Below, one piece after another: positions 1 through 8,516 of a stretch of DNA of 64,000 nt. Numbering within the stretch: the first letter of the stretch is position 1; each line of letters starts with the position of its first letter. The notes under the pieces were generated by a model. The model was not told the origin of the DNA. It saw only the letters and a program-made list of their open reading frames with translations, and ran no database searches. A program made the translations under genes and the position numbers. This stretch comes from Lentiprolixibacter aurantiacus. GTDB lineage: Bacteria > Bacteroidota > Bacteroidia > Flavobacteriales > Flavobacteriaceae. The DNA lies in assembly GCF_026241225.1 (NCBI RefSeq), contig NZ_JAPFQP010000003.1, forward strand, positions 336,380 to 400,379, written 5' to 3'.

Positions 1-2347
1 CTGTACGATGCCTTTGGTTTAGCCTGAGGGTGAGATCAAACCGCTTTTCCCCCTCAAACACGGTACCCAGTTTGACACCGGCAAACCCCATTTCTATAAT
101 CCGGTTTAAGGAATTGATCTGCAGTCCGTAAAGGGCCAGTTTGGAACGATTATATCGCACATTCAATTGGGGAAGACCCACTATTTTCTCTACCGTTATG
201 TCCGCTGCTCCGGGAACCTCTTCGATCAGGGTTTTAATTTCATTGGCCTTGGCACTCAGTATCTCAAGGTCTTCGCCAAAAACCTTAATGGCTATATCGG
301 CCCGAACCCCGGTAATCAATTCGTTAAAACGCATTTCAATGGGCTGGGTAAACTCCACTTCCATTCCGGGAATTAGGGCAAGAGCCTCCTTAAACTTCTC
401 GGCCAGGTCATCCTTGGAACGTGCAGAAACCCATTCCTTTTTGGGTTTCAGGGTAATAATCACATCGCTTTCCTCCATGGACATGGGATCGGTAGGCACT
501 TCAGCTGCCCCTATACGTGTTACCACCTGGTCTACTTCCGGAAACTGATCCAGAAGAATCGTTTCGATTTCCGTGGTAATCTCGATAGTTTTGGTCAGGG
601 AGGTGCCCGTAGGCAGCACAGGCTGTATGACAAAATCGCCTTCGTCCAGGGTAGGCACAAACTCGGCCCCCATAGTGCTAAACAGGTATCCTGAGCCTAG
701 TAAAAGGGCTAAAGCAATGCCTATAACCAGCTTCTTTTTTCTAAGTGCCCATACAATAGAAGGATCATAAAGGCGCTCCAGAAAAGGAATGATATTTCTG
801 GAGATCCGGCTGTGCTGCTTAGCTCCCGGCTTTAAAAACAACGCAGAAATTATTGGCACATAGGTCAGGCACAGTATCATGGCACCGAGCAATGCGAAAC
901 TGAAGGTCAGGGCCATGGGACGAAACATCTTTCCCTCTACCCCACTTAAGGAAAGCACAGGGATGAATACAATAAGGATTATGAATTGACCAAAAATTGC
1001 AGAATTCATCATCTTTGAGGCGCTTATTAAAGCGGTCTGGTTGGATACCTCTCGGGCATCGGTATGATTAACTACGCTTCCCATTCGGGCAAAACGTTTG
1101 GACGTGTACTCCACAATGATCACTGCACCGTCTATGATGATACCAAAATCAATCGCCCCAAGGCTCATCAAGTTTGCATCAACTCCAAAAACATACATGA
1201 GGGATATGGCGAACAATAAACTCAGGGGAATAACGGAGGCCACTATAAAACCAGACCGGAAATTACCCAGCAGGAGCACTACAACAAACACTACAATAAG
1301 GCATCCCAGAATCAGGTTTTCCACGACCGTAGTGGTTGTTTTGCCAATAAGTTCGCTTCGCTCCAGAAAATCGTTGATATAAACCCCTTCGGGCAGGGTC
1401 TCTGAAATCTCGGAAACCCTTGCCTTTACTGCTTCGATAACCTCTTTGGAATTGGCATGCTTGAGCATCATCACCTGACCCAGGACTTTTTCCCCCTGTG
1501 CATTTCCGGTAATAGCACCAAAACGTATTGCCTTTCCATAGCCCACTTCAGCGATATCCCCTACAAGTACTGGTTGTCCGTTTCGATTGGCCACTACGGT
1601 TTTCTCGATATCATTCAGGGAAGTAATAAGGCCCTCACCCCGGATGAAATAAGCGTCATTTAGTTTTTCAATATATCCTCCACCGGCAACGCTGTTATTA
1701 TTTTCAAGGGCACTGAAAACCTGTGAAATGGAAATTTCCATTGCTTGGAGCTGTTCCGGATCGATGGCTATTTCATACTGCTTTAATTCGCCTCCCCAGG
1801 TATTTACTTCCACCACTCCTGGGATTCCAGATAACTGTCGCTTTACAATCCAGTCCTGAATGGTTCTGAGGTCCATGGCGGAATACCTTGATTCATAGCC
1901 AGGTTTTGTATCTAAAATGTACTGGTATATCTCCCCAAGTCCGGTGGAAATCGGGCCCATTTCAGGACTCCCAAATCCTTCAGGAATCTTTTCACTAGCC
2001 GATTTGATCTTCTCTGCTATTAATTGTCGGGGCAGATATGTGCCCATGGCATCTTCAAAGACAATGGTCACAACTGACAACCCAAATTTTGAAATGGAAC
2101 GGATCTCCTGTACTCCAGGGAGATTGGCCATTTCCAGTTCAACAGGATAGGTCACAAATTGTTCCATATCCTGGGTAGAAAGGTTTCTTGAAGTAGTAAT
2201 TACCTGGACCTGGTTGTTGGTGATGTCCGGTACAGCACCAATCGAGATCTGAGTCAGTGCATACATGCCGAAAACAGTTACAAAACCGATCGATATAAGA
2301 ACAAGTAGCTTATTGCGTAAACTAAATTGAATGATTTTTGTTAACAT
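1..2347 (-). CDS. czcA: CzcA-type heavy-metal efflux RND permease (3' end outside window)
   Basis: Inner-membrane proton antiporter of a tripartite RND pump that expels divalent metals. The visible 782 codons begin MLTKIIQFSLRNKLLVL, the usual RND first membrane segment, followed by the periplasmic porter domain and the TM4 block around residues 395-412. That block reads DFGIIIDGAVIIVE, with the D..D..E pattern typical of the Co/Zn/Cd (CzcA, HME1) class rather than the CusA copper/silver class. Full family members have about 1030-1450 residues, so roughly a quarter or more lies beyond the window edge. A small His-rich exported protein lies just upstream on the same strand and probably shares the transcript. 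The membrane fusion and outer-membrane partners are not visible; they would lie to the left. Family assignment is firm, metal specificity is inferred. Confidence 0.93.
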   Translation of the reverse strand, partial: MLTKIIQFSLRNKLLVLISIGFVTVFGMYALTQISIGAVPDITNNQVQVITTSRNLSTQDMEQFVTYPVELEMANLPGVQEIRSISKFGLSVVTIVFEDAMGTYLPRQLIAEKIKSASEKIPEGFGSPEMGPISTGLGEIYQYILDTKPGYESRYSAMDLRTIQDWIVKRQLSGIPGVVEVNTWGGELKQYEIAIDPEQLQAMEISISQVFSALENNNSVAGGGYIEKLNDAYFIRGEGLITSLNDIEKTVVANRNGQPVLVGDIAEVGYGKAIRFGAITGNAQGEKVLGQVMMLKHANSKEVIEAVKARVSEISETLPEGVYINDFLERSELIGKTTTTVVENLILGCLIVVFVVVLLLGNFRSGFIVASVIPLSLLFAISLMYVFGVDANLMSLGAIDFGIIIDGAVIIVEYTSKRFARMGSVVNHTDAREVSNQTALISASKMMNSAIFGQFIILIVFIPVLSLSGVEGKMFRPMALTFSFALLGAMILCLTYVPIISALFLKPGAKQHSRISRNIIPFLERLYDPSIVWALRKKKLVIGIALALLLGSGYLFSTMGAEFVPTLDEGDFVIQPVLPTGTSLTKTIEITTEIETILLDQFPEVDQVVTRIGAAEVPTDPMSMEESDVIITLKPKKEWVSARSKDDLAEKFKEALALIPGMEVEFTQPIEMRFNELITGVRADIAIKVFGEDLEILSAKANEIKTLIEEVPGAADITVEKIVGLPQLNVRYNRSKLALYGLQINSLNRIIEMGFAGVKLGTVFEGEKRFDLTLRLNQRHRT

Positions 2348-2404
2348 AATCCACAAATGTGCGTTGAATTCTTCCCTTTCAGTAAGGGGTTTTCATACTC
2401 TAGA

Positions 2405-2800
2405 TCATGCTAATCTGGGTGGTTGAAAAATTTCAGAACAAGTCAGGGAAGCGTAGTTAATCTGGTAATGGAAATTCGGCAGGGTATTGTTACCCGCAAC
2501 GGAATGTTGAAGTGGGTAATGAGTTGTCATATAAGTGATGTCTGCCACAACAAGAACATATGAATGATTCTGCAAGGGCAGGTTCTCATGTTGCGATTGC
2601 TCCTCCTGATGCCGCTGATCCTGTTCCTGGTGAAACTCACCGTAATGCTTGGAAAGGAACTCCATAAAACTATCTCCATAGGCCTCGGAATGAAATTTTG
2701 CATGTTCAATAAGGACACCAATACGGGAAGCATCTTCCAAATTCCAAAACATTCCCTGGAACAGGAGAAGCAAAGCCAGAAAAAAGGACGATAACTTCAT
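2405..2800 (-). CDS. Small His-rich exported protein upstream of czcA
   Basis: 131 residues with an N-terminal hydrophobic segment (about residues 4-20, ending near FQGMFW) that looks like a signal peptide or anchor. The middle is rich in His, Gln and Glu (HYGEFHQEQDQRHQEEQSQH, about residues 51-70), a composition common in periplasmic metal-binding proteins. It is 57 bases upstream of czcA on the same strand, so a role in metal handling or sensing for the pump is likely by context. I recognise no named domain. Small proteins of this type often precede RND pumps in flavobacteria. Function is inferred from position and composition only. Confidence 0.75.
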   Translation of the reverse strand: MKLSSFFLALLLLFQGMFWNLEDASRIGVLIEHAKFHSEAYGDSFMEFLSKHYGEFHQEQDQRHQEEQSQHENLPLQNHSYVLVVADITYMTTHYPLQHSVAGNNTLPNFHYQINYASLTCSEIFQPPRLA

Positions 2801-2871
2801 CTATACTTCCTCTTTACTCGTTATGGAGCCCTATGCTTAAACACATAAGAACCGGGTACAGTTTACCTTAC

Positions 2872-2889
2872 TGTAGCTGAACAGCTACA
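2872..2889. promoter_or_regulatory. Short perfect inverted repeat upstream of the metal-efflux genes
   Basis: TGTAGCT and AGCTACA are separated by four bases, about 75 bases upstream of the small exported protein that starts the czcA unit. It could be an operator for a metal regulator or a short RNA hairpin. No TAnnTTTG box is visible next to it, so its role is uncertain. Confidence 0.3.
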
Positions 2890-2970
2890 AGTTCAAAACT
2901 ACAGGTATCCTACGGAAGAATTCATGACATAAATCAGGTACTGGGAGTTCCTCAGATGTAAAATTACCAC

Positions 2971-2978
2971 TATATTTG
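2971..2978 (+). promoter_or_regulatory. Bacteroidetes -7 box of the tRNA-Leu gene
   Basis: TATATTTG matches the TAnnTTTG consensus and lies 16 bases before the tRNA 5' end. The expected upstream TTG is only approximated (TTC at 2948-2950). Confidence 0.6.
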
Positions 2979-2994
2979 TCGCGCTAATCCAGCT

Positions 2995-3078
2995 GCCCAG
3001 GTGCTGGAACTGGTAGACAGGCATGGTTGAGGGCCATGTGTCCATTAGGGCGTATGGGTTCGACTCCCATCCTGGGCA
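2995..3078 (+). tRNA. tRNA-Leu (anticodon GAG)
   Basis: An 84-base cloverleaf. The acceptor stem is GCCCAGG with CCTGGGC and discriminator A. The D-arm contains CTGGTAGAC, the anticodon arm is CATGG-TTGAGGG-CCATG with GAG at the decoding positions, a long variable arm follows, and the T-arm is ATGGG-TTCGACT-CCCAT. The long variable arm and the anticodon identify a class II leucine tRNA reading CUC and CUU. CCA is not fully encoded (ACA follows the stem). It stands alone between the metal-efflux genes and the DadA-like gene and has its own terminator. Confidence 0.95.
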
Positions 3079-3081
3079 CAG

Positions 3082-3115
3082 AAGCTCCGAGGTATATTCC
3101 CCGGGGCTTTTTTTA
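3082..3115 (+). terminator. Intrinsic terminator of tRNA-Leu
   Basis: AAGCTCCGAGG pairs with CCCCGGGGCTT (one wobble, one mismatch) across a six-base loop and is followed by a run of T. Confidence 0.85.
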
Positions 3116-3142
3116 TCTTGTATGCCCATTTAGACGCTTATT

Positions 3143-4390
3143 TTGAAAAAGGTAATTGTTATTGGAGGGGGAATCGTAGGCCTGAGCACAGCCTACTACC
3201 TGCAAAAAGAAGGACATGAGGTCACTGTTTTGGACAAGTCGGACCTGTCAGGGGGTGCATCCTATGTAAATGCCGGGTATCTTACCCCAAGCCATATCAT
3301 ACCCCTGGCCTCCCCCGGTATGATGGCCCGGGGGATCAAGTGGATGTTTAACAGCAGCAGCCCTTTCTACATGAAACCCAGACTGGATACCGATTTTATC
3401 CAATGGGCCTGGTATTTCCATCGTTCATCCACCAAAACCAGGGTTGAAAAGGCAATACCGCAAATCAAAGACCTCAACCTGCTCAGCAAAGAGCTATACA
3501 CCGATTGGCAGTCAGGCGGTGAATTAGGCGATTTCCAGCTTGAGAAAAAAGGATTGCTCATGCTCTACAAAACGCAAAAAGAAGAGGCTCATGAGCGGGA
3601 AATAGCCAGGAGAGCATCAGACCAGGGACTCGAAGTCCGTGAATTGACTTTGGAGGAGCTGGAAAACCTTCAACCCAATCTCAGCCCTGAAATCAGGGGT
3701 GCTGTTCATTACCTTTGCGACGCCCACAGTACCCCATCGGAGATCATGGAAAATCTCAAAGCTTACCTCAAAGTGCGTGGAGTAAAACTGATCTCAGGTG
3801 AAGCGGTAACTTCTTTTGAAACCCGTAAAAATAAAGTCATAAAGGTCAGGACATCGGAAAAAAGTTATGCTGCAGATGAAGTGGTCCTGGCAAGTGGTTC
3901 CTGGTCACAGTTACTAGCCAGAAAGCTGGGGATTAAATTACCCATTCAACCGGGGAAAGGATATCGGATTGATGTGAGTCGGCATACCGGAATCCGAATG
4001 CCGGCAATTCTTATGGAAACGAAGGTTGCGGTAACCCCCATGAAAGGTTTTACCCGTTTTGCCGGTACCATGGAGCTATCTGGCATCAACAATAAAATAA
4101 GAAGGGAGCGTGTCCGGGCTATTGCCAGAGCTGCTGGCGCTTATTACAATAACCTCAGCATTAGTGAAAGGGAACAATCGGAAGCCCAATGCGGACTCCG
4201 GCCTGTTTCACCTGATGGATTACCCTACATTGGACGTACCTCAAAATTTCCTAATCTGTACGTGGCAACTGGCCATGCCATGATGGGATGGAGCATGGGG
4301 CCCGCTACCGGAAAACTGATCACCGAGTTGATCTCAGGGAAGAAAACTTCGATGCCGCTGGACGGATTCCATCCTGATCGGAGGTTTTAA
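3143..4390 (+). CDS. DadA-like FAD-dependent D-amino acid dehydrogenase
   Basis: 415-residue flavoprotein of the DAO/DadA family, which oxidatively deaminates D-amino acids (or D-hydroxyproline) and passes electrons to the respiratory chain. The N-terminus has the Rossmann dinucleotide motif VIGGGIVGLSTAYYL (about residues 5-19) with the acidic residue at VLDKS. The C-terminal segment GLRPVSPDGLPYIGRT followed by NLYVATGHAMMGWSMGP is characteristic of the family. The length matches DadA. The start is the first Met, about 65 bases after the tRNA. It ends exactly where the convergent DUF1080 gene ends. No alanine racemase or hydroxyproline catabolic gene lies next to it, so the substrate is open. 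Confidence 0.88.
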   Translation: MKKVIVIGGGIVGLSTAYYLQKEGHEVTVLDKSDLSGGASYVNAGYLTPSHIIPLASPGMMARGIKWMFNSSSPFYMKPRLDTDFIQWAWYFHRSSTKTRVEKAIPQIKDLNLLSKELYTDWQSGGELGDFQLEKKGLLMLYKTQKEEAHEREIARRASDQGLEVRELTLEELENLQPNLSPEIRGAVHYLCDAHSTPSEIMENLKAYLKVRGVKLISGEAVTSFETRKNKVIKVRTSEKSYAADEVVLASGSWSQLLARKLGIKLPIQPGKGYRIDVSRHTGIRMPAILMETKVAVTPMKGFTRFAGTMELSGINNKIRRERVRAIARAAGAYYNNLSISEREQSEAQCGLRPVSPDGLPYIGRTSKFPNLYVATGHAMMGWSMGPATGKLITELISGKKTSMPLDGFHPDRRF

Positions 4391-5104
4391 CTACAACCTT
4401 TTTACCCGCACATTGCGAAACCAAACCCCTGCACCGTGATCCTGCAATCCCAGGTGACCGCTATTGGCCATGCCGTAATTGGGGTAATCATCCCATTTGC
4501 CACTATTTCGCCGCTGTTTCCAGTCATCACTGAACTTATCAAACTCCAGGATCTTTTTACCATTTAGCCAGTGTTCTACCTTTCCCTTGTTAAAGATTAT
4601 CTTAGTTGAATTCCATGAACCAACAGGTTTTAATGACTTCTGGTCGTTAGGAAGGTGCATGGCATAATCCGCTCCCGCTTTCTGCCATTCCTCCAGGGGG
4701 CCAGGGAACCCTAGATCGTCCAGTATTTGGTATTCCGGTCCGGTCTCATAAGGTGAATGGTATTTTTCTGACTCCACAACATGATAGAAGATGCCGCTGT
4801 TTCCTCCCTCACTGATCTTCCATTCGAGCTGCAGTTCAAAGTTGCCGTACTGTTCCCGGCTAATGATATCTCCACCCACATCGCCGGCCTTACCCAGGCA
4901 TTCAATTATATCACCTTCAATAACCCAGTTATCTGGAAGGCCCTCCTGGTTATATCCCCGCCAGGAGTCGGGAGACATTAACGAAATCCATTCCACTTCC
5001 TGAGTTACCGGTTCCCGTTTCTGTTCCTCTGTGGTTGATTCCTTTTTGTCACGACACCCAAAAGTGATCAACAGGATCACGAATAAAATCCCTGAATAAT
5101 TCAT
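4391..5104 (-). CDS. DUF1080 (3-keto-disaccharide hydrolase) domain lipoprotein
   Basis: 237 residues from the Met followed by NYSGILFVILLITFGC, a signal peptide ending in a lipobox-like Cys, so it is probably an outer-membrane or periplasmic lipoprotein. The mature part is a DUF1080 concanavalin-like fold: GWRGY-type start, GDIISREQYGNFELQLEWK, GNSGIFYHV and the C-terminal GHLGLQDHGAGVWFRNVRVK. Some members of the family hydrolyse 3-keto-glycosides. A longer reading from position 5149 is possible, but it would place extra residues before a good signal peptide. It abuts the DadA-like gene convergently, with no spacing. Sugar substrate unknown. Confidence 0.85.
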   Translation of the reverse strand: MNYSGILFVILLITFGCRDKKESTTEEQKREPVTQEVEWISLMSPDSWRGYNQEGLPDNWVIEGDIIECLGKAGDVGGDIISREQYGNFELQLEWKISEGGNSGIFYHVVESEKYHSPYETGPEYQILDDLGFPGPLEEWQKAGADYAMHLPNDQKSLKPVGSWNSTKIIFNKGKVEHWLNGKKILEFDKFSDDWKQRRNSGKWDDYPNYGMANSGHLGLQDHGAGVWFRNVRVKRL

Positions 5105-5203
5105 ATTTAAGCTTTTGAAACCTTTAAAAATATCCATTTTACTAAACAACTCCTGACCCGTAATGCGGTTTAATTAAAAATAAACACCGCCGATCTCCAA
5201 TAC

Positions 5204-5230
5204 TTCTAAAATTTAACTTAAATATTAGAA
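5204..5230. promoter_or_regulatory. 27-bp dyad, candidate operator for the carotenoid regulator
   Basis: TTCTAAAATTTA and TAAATATTAGAA form a 12-bp inverted repeat (11 of 12 pairs) around a 3-base centre. It lies 18 bases before the -7 box of the MerR-family gene, so its right arm covers the place where the -33 element should be. The position suits repression of the regulator and, through it, the crt operon. It is also upstream of the divergent DUF1080 gene. Confidence 0.55.
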
Positions 5231-5248
5231 ACTTCCTTTAAAAAGTAG

Positions 5249-5256
5249 TAGCTTTG
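5249..5256 (+). promoter_or_regulatory. -7 box of the carotenoid regulator/crt operon
   Basis: TAGCTTTG matches TAnnTTTG. Transcription would start near 5262, which rules out the in-frame TTG at 5254 and favours the ATG at 5269. No TTG is seen at the -33 position; the dyad lies there instead. Confidence 0.6.
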
Positions 5257-5268
5257 TTTAACTATGTA

Positions 5269-6177
5269 ATGAAAAAGATGAACAACGTAAAGAAATTTTT
5301 TAGTATCCGTGACCTGGAAAACCTTACAGGCATAAAGGCACACACAATCAGGATATGGGAAAAGCGTTACAGGTTGTTATCTCCCGAGCGTACCAGCACC
5401 AATATCAGGACATACAGTCTTGCCAGCCTTCAAAAGCTTCTGAATGTAACCCTGTTGTACAACAACGGGTACAAGATCTCAAAGATTGCCAAAATACCTG
5501 AGGAAGAAATCCCGCAGATTGTAAGGGAACTGGTAGCTAAAAACAGCGCCAAGAGCCATGCCATGAACGCATTTAAACTTTCCATGATCAATTTTGATCT
5601 GGCCATGTTTCAACGCACCTATAACAGCCTATTGGTAGACCGCTCATTTCGGGATGTTTTCTGGGAAGTATTCATTCCATTGCTCAATGAACTGGGGCTT
5701 CTCTGGCAGACCGATACCATTAGTCCGGCCCATGAGCATTTCATCACCAATCTGATTAAACAAAAGATCTATACCAGCACCGAAAAGATACAGACTATTG
5801 AACCTACCAAAAAGGACAAAGTTTTTGTACTCTTTCTGCCAGACAATGAAATACATGAAATAGGTTTGTTATTCGTTAATTACGAGATCCTGCTGAAGGG
5901 ATATAAAACAGTCTATCTTGGCCAGACCATGCCGCTGGAGAATCTTCCGGATCTTAAAAAATACTATGAAAACGTACATTTCCTCTCCTATTTTACGGTA
6001 GTGCCAACTAAGGACCAGTTACATGACTATATCAAGGACTTCAACGAACAGGTAAATGAGGATGGTAAATCCCACCTGTGGATCCTGGGCAGGCAAACAC
6101 AACATCTTCAGGAAGCAGACCTGCCGCCGCAGATAAAAACCTTCCAGTCAGTTGAACAATTGAGCACTTTGCTGTAA
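5269..6177 (+). CDS. CarH/LitR-like MerR regulator with cobalamin-binding-type domain
   Basis: 302 residues, probably a DNA-binding repressor of the carotenoid genes. The N-terminal MerR helix-turn-helix (about residues 9-75) contains FSIRDLENLTGIKAHTIRIW and the wing WEKRY. A helical domain follows with W146-x9-E156-H157 (W..SPAHEH), the Wx9EH signature that contacts adenosylcobalamin in CarH photoreceptors. The Rossmann part has E194-I-H196-E-I-G199, the ExHxxG motif whose His is the lower cobalt ligand. All key residues are present, so cobalamin binding and light sensing are plausible but inferred. It is the first gene before crtI, with a 30-base gap. A dyad overlaps its promoter region, suggesting autorepression. 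The start was chosen from the promoter position; the Met at 5278 is an alternative. Confidence 0.85.
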   Translation: MKKMNNVKKFFSIRDLENLTGIKAHTIRIWEKRYRLLSPERTSTNIRTYSLASLQKLLNVTLLYNNGYKISKIAKIPEEEIPQIVRELVAKNSAKSHAMNAFKLSMINFDLAMFQRTYNSLLVDRSFRDVFWEVFIPLLNELGLLWQTDTISPAHEHFITNLIKQKIYTSTEKIQTIEPTKKDKVFVLFLPDNEIHEIGLLFVNYEILLKGYKTVYLGQTMPLENLPDLKKYYENVHFLSYFTVVPTKDQLHDYIKDFNEQVNEDGKSHLWILGRQTQHLQEADLPPQIKTFQSVEQLSTLL

Positions 6178-6207
6178 CTTAGATACACTGAGAACGGTAT
6201 TTCACTT

Positions 6208-7665
6208 ATGAAAAAAAAGGTAGCGGTAATTGGTTCGGGATTTTCAGCTTTGTCCGCAGCTTGTTATCTCGCCAAACTGGATTTTGAAGTAGCCATTTAT
6301 GAAAAAAACAGCACGGTAGGTGGCCGGGCACGGCAGCTGGTAGCAGAGGGTTTCACCTTTGATATTGGTCCCAGCTGGTATTGGATGCCAGATATTTTTG
6401 ATCGCTTTTTTGCTGATTTCGGGAAGAAAACTTCTGACTACTACGAGCTGGAAAAACTGGACCCGGCCTACAAGATCTTTTTTGCAGATGATACCATTAC
6501 CATTGGAGATAGCATGGAGAAAATCTCCAGGGAATTCGAGCGCATTGAGCCGGGAAGCTCAAAACCTCTGAAAAAGTTTATCTCCAAAGCACAGCGCAAT
6601 TATGAAATTGCCATCAACGAAATTGTTTACAGGCCTGGCCGCTCCCCTTTTGAGCTCGTTACCAAAGATACTGTTACGCGGGTAGACCAGTTCTTTAAGA
6701 ATATAAGCCAGGAGGTGCGTAGGAATTTCAAGAATCCCAAACTGGTTTCCACACTGGAGTTCCCTGTACTTTTCCTGGGTGCTAAGCCCAGTAAAACCCC
6801 GGCTTTCTACAGTTTTATGAATTTTGCCGACTTCGGCCTGGGTACGTGGCATCCCAAAGGCGGGATGTACAAGATCATCCAGGGAATGGAAAGCCTGGCG
6901 CTGGAGTTGGGGGTCAGCATTCATACTAACTCCACCGTAGAAAAAATCAGGGTTAGCGAAGGAAAAGCAATTGGACTTATTGCAAATGGTGAAGATATTG
7001 ACGCAGACTACATTCTTAGTGGCGCAGATTATGTGCATACTGAGAGCCTGCTGGATAACCAGTACCGGCAGTATTCCGAGAGCTACTGGGAAAAGAAGAC
7101 ATTTGCACCTTCCTCTCTGTTGTTCTACCTCGGGTTTGACAAGAAATTAGATGGGCTGGAGCACCATAACCTCTTCTTCGATACAGATTTTGACTTGCAT
7201 GCCGAAGAGATATACGACACTCCTTCCTGGCCTACCAATCCGCTGTTCTACGCAAATTTCCCTTCAGTTTCTGATGAGTCCATGGCTCCGGAAGGTTGTG
7301 AAACGGGGTTTTTCCTGGTACCAATTGCCCCGGGCCTGGAAGACACCCCTGAATTGCGAGAACAATATTTTGACCTGGTCATGAACAGATTCGAGGAAAG
7401 GATCGGTCAAAAGGTGAAAAATAACATTATATTTAAAAACACCTTCTGTGTGAACGACTTTAAGGAGCAATACAACTCCTACAAAGGTAACGCATACGGA
7501 ATGGCTAATACGCTCTCCCAGACGGCATTCCTCCGGCCCGGATTAAAGAGTAAAAAGGTTGAGGCATTGTATTTTACCGGGCAGTTAACTGTTCCGGGGC
7601 CAGGAGTACCTCCTTCCCTGATTTCAGGGAAACTGGTTTCCAACCTCATGGAAAAGCTAAACTGA
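6208..7665 (+). CDS. crtI: Phytoene desaturase CrtI
   Basis: 485-residue FAD-dependent desaturase that introduces double bonds into phytoene to give lycopene, probably membrane-associated. The N-terminal dinucleotide motif is VAVIGSGFSALSAACYLA, followed by EKNSTVGGRARQL. The C-terminal carotenoid-desaturase signature is YFTGQLTVPGPGVPPSLISG, preceded by YGMANTLSQTAFLRP. These distinguish it from the CrtD paralogue three genes downstream. The length is typical. It is followed after 10 bases by crtB, and the five genes to cruF are tightly packed, so they form one operon with the MerR regulator as first gene. Confidence 0.96.
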   Translation: MKKKVAVIGSGFSALSAACYLAKLDFEVAIYEKNSTVGGRARQLVAEGFTFDIGPSWYWMPDIFDRFFADFGKKTSDYYELEKLDPAYKIFFADDTITIGDSMEKISREFERIEPGSSKPLKKFISKAQRNYEIAINEIVYRPGRSPFELVTKDTVTRVDQFFKNISQEVRRNFKNPKLVSTLEFPVLFLGAKPSKTPAFYSFMNFADFGLGTWHPKGGMYKIIQGMESLALELGVSIHTNSTVEKIRVSEGKAIGLIANGEDIDADYILSGADYVHTESLLDNQYRQYSESYWEKKTFAPSSLLFYLGFDKKLDGLEHHNLFFDTDFDLHAEEIYDTPSWPTNPLFYANFPSVSDESMAPEGCETGFFLVPIAPGLEDTPELREQYFDLVMNRFEERIGQKVKNNIIFKNTFCVNDFKEQYNSYKGNAYGMANTLSQTAFLRPGLKSKKVEALYFTGQLTVPGPGVPPSLISGKLVSNLMEKLN

Positions 7666-7675
7666 AAGGCACATT

Positions 7676-8515
7676 ATGAAGGCAATATTTGATCGCGTAT
7701 CCTATGAATGCAGTAAGGTTGTAACTGAATCTTACAGCACCTCCTTTGCCCTGGCTACACGTATGCTGGCCCCTTCTATTCGAAAGGATATTTATAACAT
7801 CTATGGCTTTGTGAGGTTTGCCGACGAAATTGTAGATACCTTTCATGATTACGATAAGGTAAACCTATTTAAGGAATTTGAAAAGGACCTTGAACGGGCC
7901 CTGGACAATAGAATCAGCCTCAACCCCATATTGAATGCTTTTCAGCAGACCTACCACGAGTACGCCATACCCAAACACCTCGTGGATTCTTTTATGAACA
8001 GCATGCGCATGGATCTTACCAAGAAGGATTACAGTACCCATGAAGAATATAAGGAGTACATATATGGTTCTGCTGATGTGGTAGGACTGATGTGCCTGAG
8101 GGTATTTGTGAAGGGCAATGACAAGCAATATGAGGATTTGAAGGAATCTGCAATGGCTCTGGGTTCGGCATTTCAAAAAGTAAACTTCCTGAGGGATCTT
8201 AAAGCAGATTACGAAGACCTGAGTCGTTCCTATTTCCCGAACACAAACCTGCTGGAACTCGATGAAGAGTCCAAAGCCAGGATTGTTCAGGAAATCAAGG
8301 AGGATTTTGCGATGGGCTTTGAAGGAATAGTCCAATTGCCTCACGAGGCGAAGTTTGGAGTGTACACGGCCTACAAATACTATTTCAAACTACTGCAAAA
8401 ACTTCAGAAGACACCGTCTCTTCAAATCAAAAATACGCGCATACGGGTACCCAACTATCAAAAATTTGGATTGCTTGCCAAATCGTACGTAAATTATAAA
8501 CTCAATTTAGTTTGA
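7676..8515 (+). CDS. crtB: Phytoene synthase CrtB
   Basis: 279-residue squalene/phytoene synthase that condenses two geranylgeranyl diphosphates head to head, the first committed carotenoid step. Both Asp-rich Mg-diphosphate sites are present: FADEIVDTFHDYD near residues 44-56 and RDLKADYEDLSRSYFP near residues 173-188. It is 10 bases downstream of crtI and one base before crtZ. It needs GGPP from a synthase outside the window; the isomerase idi is present at about 58 kb. Confidence 0.96.
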   Translation: MKAIFDRVSYECSKVVTESYSTSFALATRMLAPSIRKDIYNIYGFVRFADEIVDTFHDYDKVNLFKEFEKDLERALDNRISLNPILNAFQQTYHEYAIPKHLVDSFMNSMRMDLTKKDYSTHEEYKEYIYGSADVVGLMCLRVFVKGNDKQYEDLKESAMALGSAFQKVNFLRDLKADYEDLSRSYFPNTNLLELDEESKARIVQEIKEDFAMGFEGIVQLPHEAKFGVYTAYKYYFKLLQKLQKTPSLQIKNTRIRVPNYQKFGLLAKSYVNYKLNLV

Positions 8516-8516
8516 T

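Noticed and set aside
2995..3115. Integration site or genomic island border at tRNA-Leu
   Set aside because: No integrase, no repeated 3' tRNA end and no change in gene character was seen within the window.
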